Shown in pieces: positions 1-7,287 of a stretch of 64,000 bases of DNA. The stretch spans positions 36,570 through 100,569 of the IMG/VR virus record IMGVR_UViG_3300035670_000082; one strand, written 5' to 3'. Every line of letters starts with the position of its first letter. Within the stretch, counting starts at the first letter, position 1. The stretch is from a virus. The notes beneath the pieces were generated by a model. It saw only the letters and a list, made by a program, of their open reading frames with translations. It had not been told where the DNA came from and did no database searches. The translations under genes were made by a program, and so were the position numbers.

Positions 1-393
1 GGTTATGGCGGTTTTGGGGGGTCGGTTGCAGTGGACGAGGATGCAGATTTCGGTGTCGGGTTTCCAGATGCCGTATTTGTTGTGGGCGGGGTCGTTGATG
101 ATGAGGTTGCGTTGGGTTGAGGTTTTGATTTCGGTTTTTTTGTTGTGGATGTGGAGGTCGTTGCCGTTGTCTGCGCCGATGTAGATGTTCCAGTCGGGTT
201 GGACGCCGTAGTAGCGGGCGGCGATGACTTCTCCGCATTTGCCCATGAGTGCGATGCCTTCTGAGCCGAGGGTTTTTGCGTAGATTTGGTCGTTTACTTT
301 GTGGTTGCGTTTGTTGGCTTGTGCTTGTTTGACCCAGGTGACGACGTGGATGAGTTCTTTGGCGGTGAGTGTCATTATTTCTGAGATGGGCAT
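1..393 (-). CDS. Partial PD-(D/E)xK nuclease-like protein (runs off the left edge)
   Basis: The minus-strand frame opens at ATG 393 and stays open to base 1, so the C-terminus is missing; about 130 residues are visible. The order AARYYG, then ADNGNDLH, then EIKTST, gives a D...ExK arrangement like the catalytic core of PD-(D/E)xK endonucleases, with GKCGE upstream resembling the helix that often carries an acidic residue. ATG at 375 (MTLTAK) is an alternative start. It lies 7 bp downstream of the winged-helix gene at 401-760 and is probably co-transcribed with it. The nuclease assignment is by motif only; a resolvase-like or restriction-like role cannot be separated. Confidence 0.55.
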   Translation of the reverse strand, partial: MPISEIMTLTAKELIHVVTWVKQAQANKRNHKVNDQIYAKTLGSEGIALMGKCGEVIAARYYGVQPDWNIYIGADNGNDLHIHNKKTEIKTSTQRNLIINDPAHNKYGIWKPDTEICILVHCNRPPKTAIT

Positions 394-400
394 GTTTGTT

Positions 401-760
401 TTATTTAATGACGGCTGGGGCTTTGGGTTTTTGTTGTTTGGGGACGGGTCGGTAGATGTCTTTGTTGATTTCTTGTGATGGGTATCTGCGTTCTACGTCG
501 TAGATTGCGCCGATTCCTTTTTCGGTTATGTGGTAGCGGGGTGTTTTGGGGTTGGTGTTGTCTTTGGTGAGGAAGTTTTGTTGGACGAGCCGTTTGAGGG
601 TTTCTCGGATTCGTTTGGTTTGTATGCGTCCTGCTTGGAAGGTGTGATAGTCCTTGTCTGTAAACCATTCCCGCCCTTTCCAGTGTGCCATCATGCGGGC
701 GTAGCAGAGGATGACGTAGGCGTTGCTTCGGCGGGTGTATTGGGTGCGTATGTTGTTCAC
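401..760 (-). CDS. Winged-helix-like hypothetical protein
   Basis: 119 residues from a GTG start. The middle (about residues 28-75: WKGREWFTDKDY, IQTKRIRETLKRLVQQNFL, then YHITEKGIGAIYDV) has the pattern of a winged helix-turn-helix domain: a recognition-type helix, then a short beta wing ending in an ITEKG motif as in many transcriptional regulators. The C-terminal tail is rich in Pro and Lys. It diverges from the gene at 784. A TAGACT hexamer lies 7 bases before the GTG, so the mRNA could be leaderless. Probably DNA-binding; the target is unknown. Confidence 0.55.
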   Translation of the reverse strand: MNNIRTQYTRRSNAYVILCYARMMAHWKGREWFTDKDYHTFQAGRIQTKRIRETLKRLVQQNFLTKDNTNPKTPRYHITEKGIGAIYDVERRYPSQEINKDIYRPVPKQQKPKAPAVIK

Positions 761-783
761 TGTTTTGAGTCTATTGTGTGGGT

Positions 784-1311
784 ATGGAAAATCACATTTT
801 TTGGGGTTCTGGTCGGGTTGGGGTTTCGTGGAATGATGCGGCTGTGGTTGCGGTTGACCGTATTTTTGGTGGTTTGAGCAGTGACAAATTGATGGTGCGG
901 TCGGTTGGGGATTTGCGCGCGTTTTTGGATGCTGCTATCGGTCTCGATTTTGAGGAGCAGTCGCGTAGCGGGGAGGCTCGGTTGGCTTCGTGGCGTGATA
1001 TCGGTCGTGCTGGTGTGATGTTGGCGTCGGTTCTTGGGTATGAGTTGGATGCTGATGTGGTGACGAAGACGCTGGTTCGTAAGCAGACGGATTACGGGCA
1101 TGAGAATATTCGTAGGTTTGGTGAGCGCGGGTTGTTTGTTCGTTTGCATGACAAGGTGGCGCGTTTGGAGAATTTGTTGGCGCGGGATGCGTCTCCGCAG
1201 AATGAGTCGTTGGCTGACAATCTTTTGGATGTGGTTGGTTATTGTGCTATCGGCTGTATGTGGGTTGGTGGAGTGTTTTTGCTACCTTTGGCGTATGCCG
1301 AAGCATCATAA
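784..1311 (+). CDS. Nucleotide-modification-associated / MazG-like domain protein
   Basis: About 175 residues from ATG 784 (an upstream GTG/ATG at 778 is possible). The core (about residues 98-150) has LVRKQTDYGHENIRRFG, VRLHDKVARLENL and LADNLLDVVGYCAIGCMW. This is the pattern of the all-alpha 'nucleotide modification associated domain 1' / MazG-related group, in which a (D/E)xxD-type helix pair binds metal and nucleotide. Phages carry these near DNA modification or nucleotide pool genes. A TATTGT hexamer at 772-777 would put transcription start at about 784. Function inferred from family resemblance only. Confidence 0.55.
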   Translation: MENHIFWGSGRVGVSWNDAAVVAVDRIFGGLSSDKLMVRSVGDLRAFLDAAIGLDFEEQSRSGEARLASWRDIGRAGVMLASVLGYELDADVVTKTLVRKQTDYGHENIRRFGERGLFVRLHDKVARLENLLARDASPQNESLADNLLDVVGYCAIGCMWVGGVFLLPLAYAEAS

Positions 1312-1564
1312 GCGTCGTTCTGTGCAACGCGGGTCTCGCGATGTCGCGTCTAGGGAAATCAGGTTGTCTGGTTCGGGGTTGGTGCCGAAGGGTTTTACGC
1401 CGTGGGTGGTGAGGGATGCTCGGACGGAGCAGGATGTGTTGGATTTTTTGGGGGAGGCTGCTGAGGCTGGTGACCCTGATGCCGAGTTTTTGTTGGGGTT
1501 GTTGGAGAGGGTTTCGGTGAATGATTTAATTGTGGAGGGTGCTATTCGTTTAGAGCGTGGTTGA
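1295..1564 (+). CDS. Hypothetical protein
   Basis: 89 residues from ATG 1295, overlapping the end of the previous gene by 17 bp, which suggests coupled translation. The N-terminus is basic (MPKHHKRRSVQRGSR) and the rest is acidic and helical (DVLDFLGEAAEAGDPDAEFLLGLLERV). The AGDPDAEFLLG stretch resembles one Sel1/TPR-like helix pair but is too short to call. The frame is open for longer upstream, but that part is low-complexity Trp/Cys/Arg and is better explained as the other frame of the previous gene. Confidence 0.45.
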   Translation: MPKHHKRRSVQRGSRDVASREIRLSGSGLVPKGFTPWVVRDARTEQDVLDFLGEAAEAGDPDAEFLLGLLERVSVNDLIVEGAIRLERG

Positions 1565-1580
1565 TGGTTCGTAGTAAAAT

Positions 1581-4052
1581 ATGGGGGTGTCTGGTCTTTA
1601 TGTAAAAGTTCTTGGAACCCCTATTGGTGGGATGTCCGAGGTCGATGGTGATGGGGACGGGTTTGTTAGCGGTCCGGGCGGTGACAAGTACCCCGCGCCG
1701 ATAAAAAAGGCTGTTGATGGGCTTAACGAAATCCTTGTTCCTGCCAGCAATTTTGCTGAAGCAAACAAAAAGAACCGACCTTGGGCGCCTTTACTGAGGG
1801 ACGGGTGGACTCCCGAATTGCGCAAACAAATGGACGATGCGATTGATTTTGAGAAACGGTTAGCACCGATAGCCGTCGCGTGGCTGAATAAATACGGAGA
1901 CAATCCCAACGCACACAGTGTCATTGTGGCACTGTTCGACGGTGCACACAGCGTAATTGGGAACAGAGACGACCCGGATGGCAAAAAGTATTTTGAAGAA
2001 TTACTGAAAAACCTTGGTGACGATGCAAACTCTAAAGAATCTCAAGATTTGTTGAAGTTCGTCAGGGATAACGGCGTTCCGGTAATGGCGCGCCACGCGA
2101 AAGTGAAAAAATGGAGCGATGATTACGTTAATCATGTAATTGAAGCGCTTAAACAAAACGGCGTGAAAGAAACACATCCGTTTTACAAAACGATGTTGGA
2201 GTACAAAAAATACGAAAATTCTCCCGCGCATTATCCAAACCCGATTGGCAGATGGTTGGGTCACAGCCTTATGGGGCTGGAGAAGAGCGGGAAAATTATT
2301 CAGTTCATGGCTGATGTGAAACGCGATGGCGCAGTCCCCGACGCAGATGAAGTTGCCAAAAAACTTGTAGAGAACAAAAATCGCCGAATTGGTATTGCCA
2401 TATCTGAGGGTGGTCTGGAAAAGGTTTTGTCTGATGGGAAATACAAAAATTTGTTTGAAAATAATGGGCGGAATGCGTTCATTGATGCGTGGAAACTAGA
2501 GCGTAGGGATTCGCAAGAACGAAACAAATTAAGGAAGCAGATGGAGTTTCGTGCAGTTGCCGAACAGATGCTTTTTGGAATCCCTGTTGCTGGAAGCAAA
2601 AAATCTGCTCGTCCGGTGTACGGATTTTTTTTCGAGGATGGTGTTGAACAGATTGGCGTTAATGGTGGAACATATGGTCGTTTGACAATGGTTATGAAAC
2701 GCGGTGTGGAAGAGCGTTCAACGATGACTGCCGGTGATTCGATTGCAGGACAATTTATGGGTGTTTCGCCACTAAATGACCCCAAGGGGATAGGTGTGCA
2801 GGGTGGCTGGGCGGGGACAGTGAATGACCAAAAGCCAGACTATTCGTCTTACAATAATCGATACTTCGAGGCTCAGATATTTGGCGGTGTAAAGATTGAA
2901 GATATCGCCTATATCGCTGTTCCTTTTAATTATAAGTTCGCGAATAAAGATGTTCAGAAACGGTTGGCTGAGTTGGGTGTTCCTATTCAGATTTTGCCAA
3001 GAGAAGGTAAATTTGTTGAACCGGGCGACCTTCAAGGCAAATCCGATAAGCGAGAGTCTGGTGTACTGATTGCCGTTTCTGGTGAAGCAAGATTGTTTGA
3101 GGTTGACAAAGATGTCGGCTATCTGCTCGTGAATGGAGAAAGAATAGATGTTCCGAGTGTTTCAGCCGTGTTGAAATTCGGGTACTGGGATTTGGTTGAT
3201 TCGGGAGAAAATGATAAAAAGAATTTGGCGGTGAAGGTTCTCGGTACGCCTATTGGCGGTATGTCTGAGATTGACGGCGACGGGGACGGGTTTGTTAGCG
3301 GTCCTGGTGGCGACAAATATCCTGCGCCACTAAAGCGGCAAATACGAGACTTAACTAAAGATTTGGCATCGCTATTTGGTAAAAGCAAAGATGAATTCGA
3401 AAAGTCTGAAGCAGGCAGAGAGTACAAACAAAGGCTCGAGAAAGTGCCAAAAGGTGTTGGTCGGGATGTTCAGTTGGAAATGATTGCCGAAAAACAGGGA
3501 TTCGATAAACCACCAAAGGTTGTCTCTGCGGATGAGATAGAGCGTCTCCGTAAAGAAGGTTGGATTATTGCATATAGAGGATTAAGTACAGCCATGGTTG
3601 AGGGTGAAGATGGGAAAGGAACTGTCATAAAAGCGAAACAAATGGCTGACGATTTCAGAAGCGGTCAATATTTTGCGGGCATGGGGGTGCACGGCAACGG
3701 CATTAACTTTGCGCTAGATAGAGAAACTGCCGATATTTATGCTCAAGGGTTTTACGAAGACGGTGGCGAAGTGCTCGTTGTGGCAATTCCGCCAGACGCA
3801 TTGATGTCTATCGAGGAAATGAAAAAAACAGTCGCCGAACATCGCGCGCGTATAGGGCGTGGGGAAACAAATTTTTATGGTGATGACGATATAAGCCGTT
3901 CTTTGGCGGCGAGAGGTGTCAAGGGCACTAGGTTGAATGTTCTTGTTTCCAATGGTTGGGTCAGTGAAGTTGCTGAAGATAGTGATGCCGAACCAAATGT
4001 GGTTGTTGTTTACGATAGGTCAATGCTGGCAGTGCAGGAGAGGTCCAAATGA
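1581..4052 (+). CDS. Large virion-cargo candidate with two DGDGDG modules and two ADP-ribosyltransferase-like domains
   Basis: 823 residues built as two similar halves. Each begins with the same 33-residue module (residues 8-40 and 551-583): V-K-V-L-G-T-P-I-G-G, then DGDGDGF, then GPGG and Y-P-A-P. The first half continues to a segment at about 340-480 with RSTMTAGDS and YFEAQIFGGVKIEDI (E430/Q432), like the catalytic strand of ADP-ribosyltransferases found in phage MuF-type proteins, with ExQ in place of ExE. The second half has AYRG at 664-667, then SGQYFAGMGVHGNG, then EVLVVAIPPDA, another ART-like order. It looks like a fusion of two tagged effectors. It is followed by the next gene with an ATGA overlap. 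Catalytic activity is not established. Confidence 0.65.
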   Translation: MGVSGLYVKVLGTPIGGMSEVDGDGDGFVSGPGGDKYPAPIKKAVDGLNEILVPASNFAEANKKNRPWAPLLRDGWTPELRKQMDDAIDFEKRLAPIAVAWLNKYGDNPNAHSVIVALFDGAHSVIGNRDDPDGKKYFEELLKNLGDDANSKESQDLLKFVRDNGVPVMARHAKVKKWSDDYVNHVIEALKQNGVKETHPFYKTMLEYKKYENSPAHYPNPIGRWLGHSLMGLEKSGKIIQFMADVKRDGAVPDADEVAKKLVENKNRRIGIAISEGGLEKVLSDGKYKNLFENNGRNAFIDAWKLERRDSQERNKLRKQMEFRAVAEQMLFGIPVAGSKKSARPVYGFFFEDGVEQIGVNGGTYGRLTMVMKRGVEERSTMTAGDSIAGQFMGVSPLNDPKGIGVQGGWAGTVNDQKPDYSSYNNRYFEAQIFGGVKIEDIAYIAVPFNYKFANKDVQKRLAELGVPIQILPREGKFVEPGDLQGKSDKRESGVLIAVSGEARLFEVDKDVGYLLVNGERIDVPSVSAVLKFGYWDLVDSGENDKKNLAVKVLGTPIGGMSEIDGDGDGFVSGPGGDKYPAPLKRQIRDLTKDLASLFGKSKDEFEKSEAGREYKQRLEKVPKGVGRDVQLEMIAEKQGFDKPPKVVSADEIERLRKEGWIIAYRGLSTAMVEGEDGKGTVIKAKQMADDFRSGQYFAGMGVHGNGINFALDRETADIYAQGFYEDGGEVLVVAIPPDALMSIEEMKKTVAEHRARIGRGETNFYGDDDISRSLAARGVKGTRLNVLVSNGWVSEVAEDSDAEPNVVVVYDRSMLAVQERSK
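1602..1700 (+). repeat. DGDGDG module, copy 1
   Basis: Codes for residues 8-40 of the 1581-4052 protein: VKVLGTPIGG, MSEVDGDGDGF, VSGPGGDKYPAP. The DxDxDG run has the spacing of an EF-hand-type calcium loop. Almost identical at the protein level to copy 2 at 3231-3329. Confidence 0.85.
3231..3329 (+). repeat. DGDGDG module, copy 2 (internal)
   Basis: Codes for residues 551-583 of the same protein. Only one residue differs from copy 1 (Ile for Val before the first Asp), although many third codon positions differ, so selection acts on the protein. Its position at the junction of two ART-like halves suggests it once was an N-terminus. Confidence 0.85.
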
Positions 4053-6424
4053 TTTCAGTTATGTCAATACAGGAATCTAGGGACTTGGCTAAAGCCGTAC
4101 AGGTTTTGACTCCGAAACAGAAGGCTGATTTTTACTACTACACATTGGTGGAAAACGAAGAACCGAAAAAAGTAATGAAAAGAATCAAAAATGGTGCTGA
4201 ACAATCAACAGAAGTCAAACATCACGGAGAGTTTATTGTAAAAGTTCTCGGTACCCCTATCGGTGGTGTCGCAGATTTCGATGGTGACGGCGACGGGTTC
4301 AGGACTGGTCCCGGCGGAGAGGACAATATCCCCTACACGCCACCTGTTGACGAATTGGTTTCCTTGTTTAAAAAAGTTTTCAACAAGGTCAGAAACCTCC
4401 GCTCTGACGAATCGGCAACAGTGAATAAACTCGAATCCCGCACACCAAGCAATGAGCAACAGCGTTCGCTAAAAGCAGCACAGAACATACTCAAGGCACA
4501 CGCCGAAATCTATGAGCGGTACACCAACAAGTTTGGCGATTTGACCAAAAACGAGAACGCCGTAAAAGCACTCAAATCTGTTTATCCAAATTTGGGTGAT
4601 TCTGAACGCGCATTGGAAGATGGGGAAATCGCGAGAGCATTCGATAATGAGCCTCCCACACCAGCGGATATGGGCTTATTTTTGACCCTGCTCCGAAGGG
4701 GCGAGGAGCGCCCAGATGTTGCCTCGTTGCTTCGCGGTATCTCTCGCCGAGGAGACAGAAATGCGGCGGTCAAATACGACGGTGTGGCGGGAATAATTTC
4801 CGACGGCATAAAAAGCATCAAGGATGACCAACAGCGCCCAATGATGTATTCGTATTTGGATTTCCCGCCAGACCTTTCAGTTGACGGAGCGGACATTTCC
4901 AACATGAATAAACGGTTGTGGGGAATTGAAAGGGAATTCCTGCTTCCATTGGAGCAGTTAGGGATGTCGGACGACCAACTTGACTATCTCTATGGTGCGT
5001 ATGTTGCCGACCACGAGTTTGTGCACGCAGAACATTACTACACTTGGCTCACATCCCAAAAATTTGTTATCGAACCCAAAACCAAGTCCGATGTCGCACG
5101 AAATCTTTTGATTTTGCAGAATCTGCAAAAGGAAGCAACCGTTGGTGCAAAAAATCCTAATTTCAACATAACCGACGCGGACATCAAAGAGATGGAGGAA
5201 TTCATTGCTCAGGGCATAGGTGTCGTCAAGGAAGCCATGAAAAAATTGCCCGATGAGGCGATGCCGGCATTTAATGTTCCGAGCATCAGGGATGTTTTGA
5301 ACGGCGATTTGCTTGACAAATATGGACGCGAAAATATACCTGATGACATTTTGTGGATTATGGCGGCGAACAGGTTGGTTACACACTTTATTTCCAACGA
5401 TGCTTATGGAAATGCTTTTGTTAACAAAAACGGTGACCGCGACAGTATCTTGGGGGTTATTAGAGACCCGAATAGTTATCAGTGGTCGTTGTGGTTTGAC
5501 AATATTAATAGAAATATGATGTCTTTGATTTTTGGTGACAGAGGTAGGCGCATGGTGCGCACGTCCCCGTATGCCGGAGTCAATTTTTCTGAATGGGTTG
5601 CCGAACAGCGAGCGGCAGATAAAATCGGTTTGACGCCACCTCATGAAGAACTTGTTGATGCTTGGAGAAAAATGTCGTCGTGGATTGAAAAGAAGGAAGC
5701 CAAACGAGACAATGTTCATGAGCACTCTGGTTTGTCTTTCAGTAAAACTGGTGCAATTGAAATTTCGTTGTGTTCTGGTTTGGCTAGTGCGACACCGAGG
5801 AAAGAAAACAAAAATCAGCAATATTCTGTGGATGAAACCAAAGAATCGAAAGTTTTGCTTGACGCGATAGCAAGTTTGGTTAGGCGTGTCTATAGAAGAG
5901 GAAAGAGAATCGCAAAGAAATTGAAGCGAAAGACGGGAGATGATATGTCTGTTTACAACCAAAGGGTTGCCGAGTTCTATCTTGTCCAATCGAATGCTGT
6001 CGATATTAAGGGTGAGTCCCCTTACACGAACAATGCTTTGCGTGAAAGAATCAAGGCACGGGTGATGGCTGGAAGCGAAGGTGGCAGACCTGGGCAGTGG
6101 TCTGCTCGTAAAGCACAGTTGGTAGCCGTCAGATACCGTAAGGCTGGCGGTGGGTACAAGAAGGGTAAGTCGCCGAACAAGAAGCAACGCTCGTTGAAGA
6201 AGTGGACGCGTGAGAAGTGGCGTACTTCTGACGGCAAACCAGCGTTGCGTGGAGGCAAAATGCGCAGGTATCTGCCCGATAAGGTGTGGGGTCGTTTGAC
6301 GCCTGCGCAGAGAGCGGCGACTAACCGCAAAAAGATTGAGGGCGACAAGAGGGGGCGACAGTTTGTGGCGAACACTACGATTGCTGAGCGGAGGGCTGCG
6401 AGTTACCGCAACAGGAAAAAGTGA
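4049..6424 (+). CDS. Large zincin-like protein with DGDGDG module and C-terminal basic DUF5872-like domain
   Basis: 791 residues, ATGA overlap with the gene before. Order: a 60-residue leader; the VKVLGTPIGG/DGDGDGF module at about 64-98; a helical region; a HExxH motif in DHEFVHAEHYY (H322, E323, H326), typical of zinc metalloproteases; then at about 670-791 a very basic domain with GGRPGQWSARKAQLVAVRYRKAGGGY, KKWTREKWRTSDGKPA, and RYLPDKVW...LTPAQRAATNRKK. I recognise this last part as the DUF5872 pattern seen in phages and giant viruses. An HAEHxY signature recurs in the 33585-36083 protein. Probably packaged in the capsid. Protease activity is inferred from the motif. Confidence 0.65.
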   Translation: MISVMSIQESRDLAKAVQVLTPKQKADFYYYTLVENEEPKKVMKRIKNGAEQSTEVKHHGEFIVKVLGTPIGGVADFDGDGDGFRTGPGGEDNIPYTPPVDELVSLFKKVFNKVRNLRSDESATVNKLESRTPSNEQQRSLKAAQNILKAHAEIYERYTNKFGDLTKNENAVKALKSVYPNLGDSERALEDGEIARAFDNEPPTPADMGLFLTLLRRGEERPDVASLLRGISRRGDRNAAVKYDGVAGIISDGIKSIKDDQQRPMMYSYLDFPPDLSVDGADISNMNKRLWGIEREFLLPLEQLGMSDDQLDYLYGAYVADHEFVHAEHYYTWLTSQKFVIEPKTKSDVARNLLILQNLQKEATVGAKNPNFNITDADIKEMEEFIAQGIGVVKEAMKKLPDEAMPAFNVPSIRDVLNGDLLDKYGRENIPDDILWIMAANRLVTHFISNDAYGNAFVNKNGDRDSILGVIRDPNSYQWSLWFDNINRNMMSLIFGDRGRRMVRTSPYAGVNFSEWVAEQRAADKIGLTPPHEELVDAWRKMSSWIEKKEAKRDNVHEHSGLSFSKTGAIEISLCSGLASATPRKENKNQQYSVDETKESKVLLDAIASLVRRVYRRGKRIAKKLKRKTGDDMSVYNQRVAEFYLVQSNAVDIKGESPYTNNALRERIKARVMAGSEGGRPGQWSARKAQLVAVRYRKAGGGYKKGKSPNKKQRSLKKWTREKWRTSDGKPALRGGKMRRYLPDKVWGRLTPAQRAATNRKKIEGDKRGRQFVANTTIAERRAASYRNRKK
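4238..4342 (+). repeat. DGDGDG module, copy 3
   Basis: Codes for about residues 64-98 of the 4049-6424 protein: VKVLGTPIGG, VADFDGDGDGF, RTGPGGEDNIPYTPP. The V-K-V-L-G-T-P-I-G-G block is identical to copies 1 and 2, and the acidic loop is conserved. Confidence 0.8.
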
Positions 6425-6864
6425 TTAATAAAAAATCCGCTCCACAAAAAACAGTTAAAAATATTGAGCGTGTCGGAAGTTGGGGTGGGGTGGAGTATCA
6501 CCATACACTCGAATGTGGACATGTGGAGATACGAAAACGCCCTGCGAGAACGGAGCAGATTGCGTGCACTTGGTGTGTCGTCGCTTCCGAAACGGGGAGG
6601 CAGTTGCGGACGCTAACCGTTGTTCCGCCCCCTGTCACTGAAGAATTATGGGATTTCTATGACCAAGATATTGTTGATGAGGTCGGTATCGCCCGTATGC
6701 AGTCGGCGCTTGCCAGTGCTTTCGGATGCCCTAATGAAAGCGTTGAAATTGTGTCATCTGTTGACGACGATGGTCGGTTGGTTGTCAACTATGCGACGGT
6801 GTTGCTGGGTTACGACCAAATAAAACAAATTGTGGCTGGTCGTCAGAATACTGTTGACATTTGA
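6421..6864 (+). CDS. Zn-ribbon-like hypothetical protein
   Basis: 147 residues from GTG 6421, overlapping the previous stop (GTGA). The N-terminal half has HHTLECGHVEIRK then IACTWCV: a C-x-H ... C-x2-C set that could bind one zinc. The C-terminal half is acidic, with a helix (VDEVGIARMQSALASAFG) and a strand pair (VEIVSSVDDDGRLVVNYATVLL). No family recognised. Last gene before the WhiB promoter. Confidence 0.55.
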   Translation: MINKKSAPQKTVKNIERVGSWGGVEYHHTLECGHVEIRKRPARTEQIACTWCVVASETGRQLRTLTVVPPPVTEELWDFYDQDIVDEVGIARMQSALASAFGCPNESVEIVSSVDDDGRLVVNYATVLLGYDQIKQIVAGRQNTVDI

Positions 6865-6883
6865 GCGCTGTAGGCAATACGAT
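6854..6883 (+). promoter_or_regulatory. Promoter of the whiB-like gene, probably giving a leaderless transcript
   Basis: TTGACA at 6854-6859, 18 bp spacer, TACGAT at 6878-6883. The expected transcription start (7-9 bases downstream) falls at 6890-6892, the A of the ATG is 6892, and there is no Shine-Dalgarno site. Confidence 0.6.
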
Positions 6884-6891
6884 ATTGCCCC

Positions 6892-7284
6892 ATGACGACA
6901 GAACTCACCAACAGTTACTATTTGCCGTTCGACACCTCACTCGCTGCCTGTCGAGGTAGTGCGGAAATCAGTCTGTTCTATCCAAAAGGTGAGTCATCTG
7001 CTCATGTCCGTTCAAGGGAACAGAAGAAAGCGATTTCTATTTGCATGGGTTGTGAAGTTCGTGAACCTTGTGCGGAGTATGCAATCAAAAACGAGTCATT
7101 CGGCATTTGGGGTGGCATGACGGAATCGGAACGCGAGTATCACCGCATCGAGCGAAACATCGCGCTGCCTCAGGGAACCGTTTCGGATGTTGCGAAACGA
7201 ACACGGAGACTTTACAACGACAAGGAGAGCAAACGACGCAAACGGCAGGCGCTCGCTCTTCAGAACAAAGAGGAAACCAAGTAG
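6892..7284 (+). CDS. WhiB-family transcriptional regulator
   Basis: 130 residues. Four cysteines, C20, C51, C54 and C60 (C-x2-C-x5-C), would bind a 4Fe-4S cluster. Residues 71-75 are GIWGG, the turn by which Wbl proteins contact region 4 of the principal sigma factor, and a basic tail (KESKRRKRQ) would touch DNA. WhiB proteins occur in actinobacteria and their phages, so this is the strongest host marker in the window. The phage probably uses it to redirect or repress host transcription. It has its own strong-looking promoter and heads the primase-helicase operon. Confidence 0.9.
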   Translation: MTTELTNSYYLPFDTSLAACRGSAEISLFYPKGESSAHVRSREQKKAISICMGCEVREPCAEYAIKNESFGIWGGMTESEREYHRIERNIALPQGTVSDVAKRTRRLYNDKESKRRKRQALALQNKEETK

Positions 7285-7287
7285 CCG

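Noticed and set aside
4958-6187. A 409-codon open frame on the minus strand opposite the zincin-like gene
   Set aside because: It lies fully antisense to a strongly supported gene with HExxH and DUF5872-like domains, has no ribosome site, and its translation has no recognisable domain.
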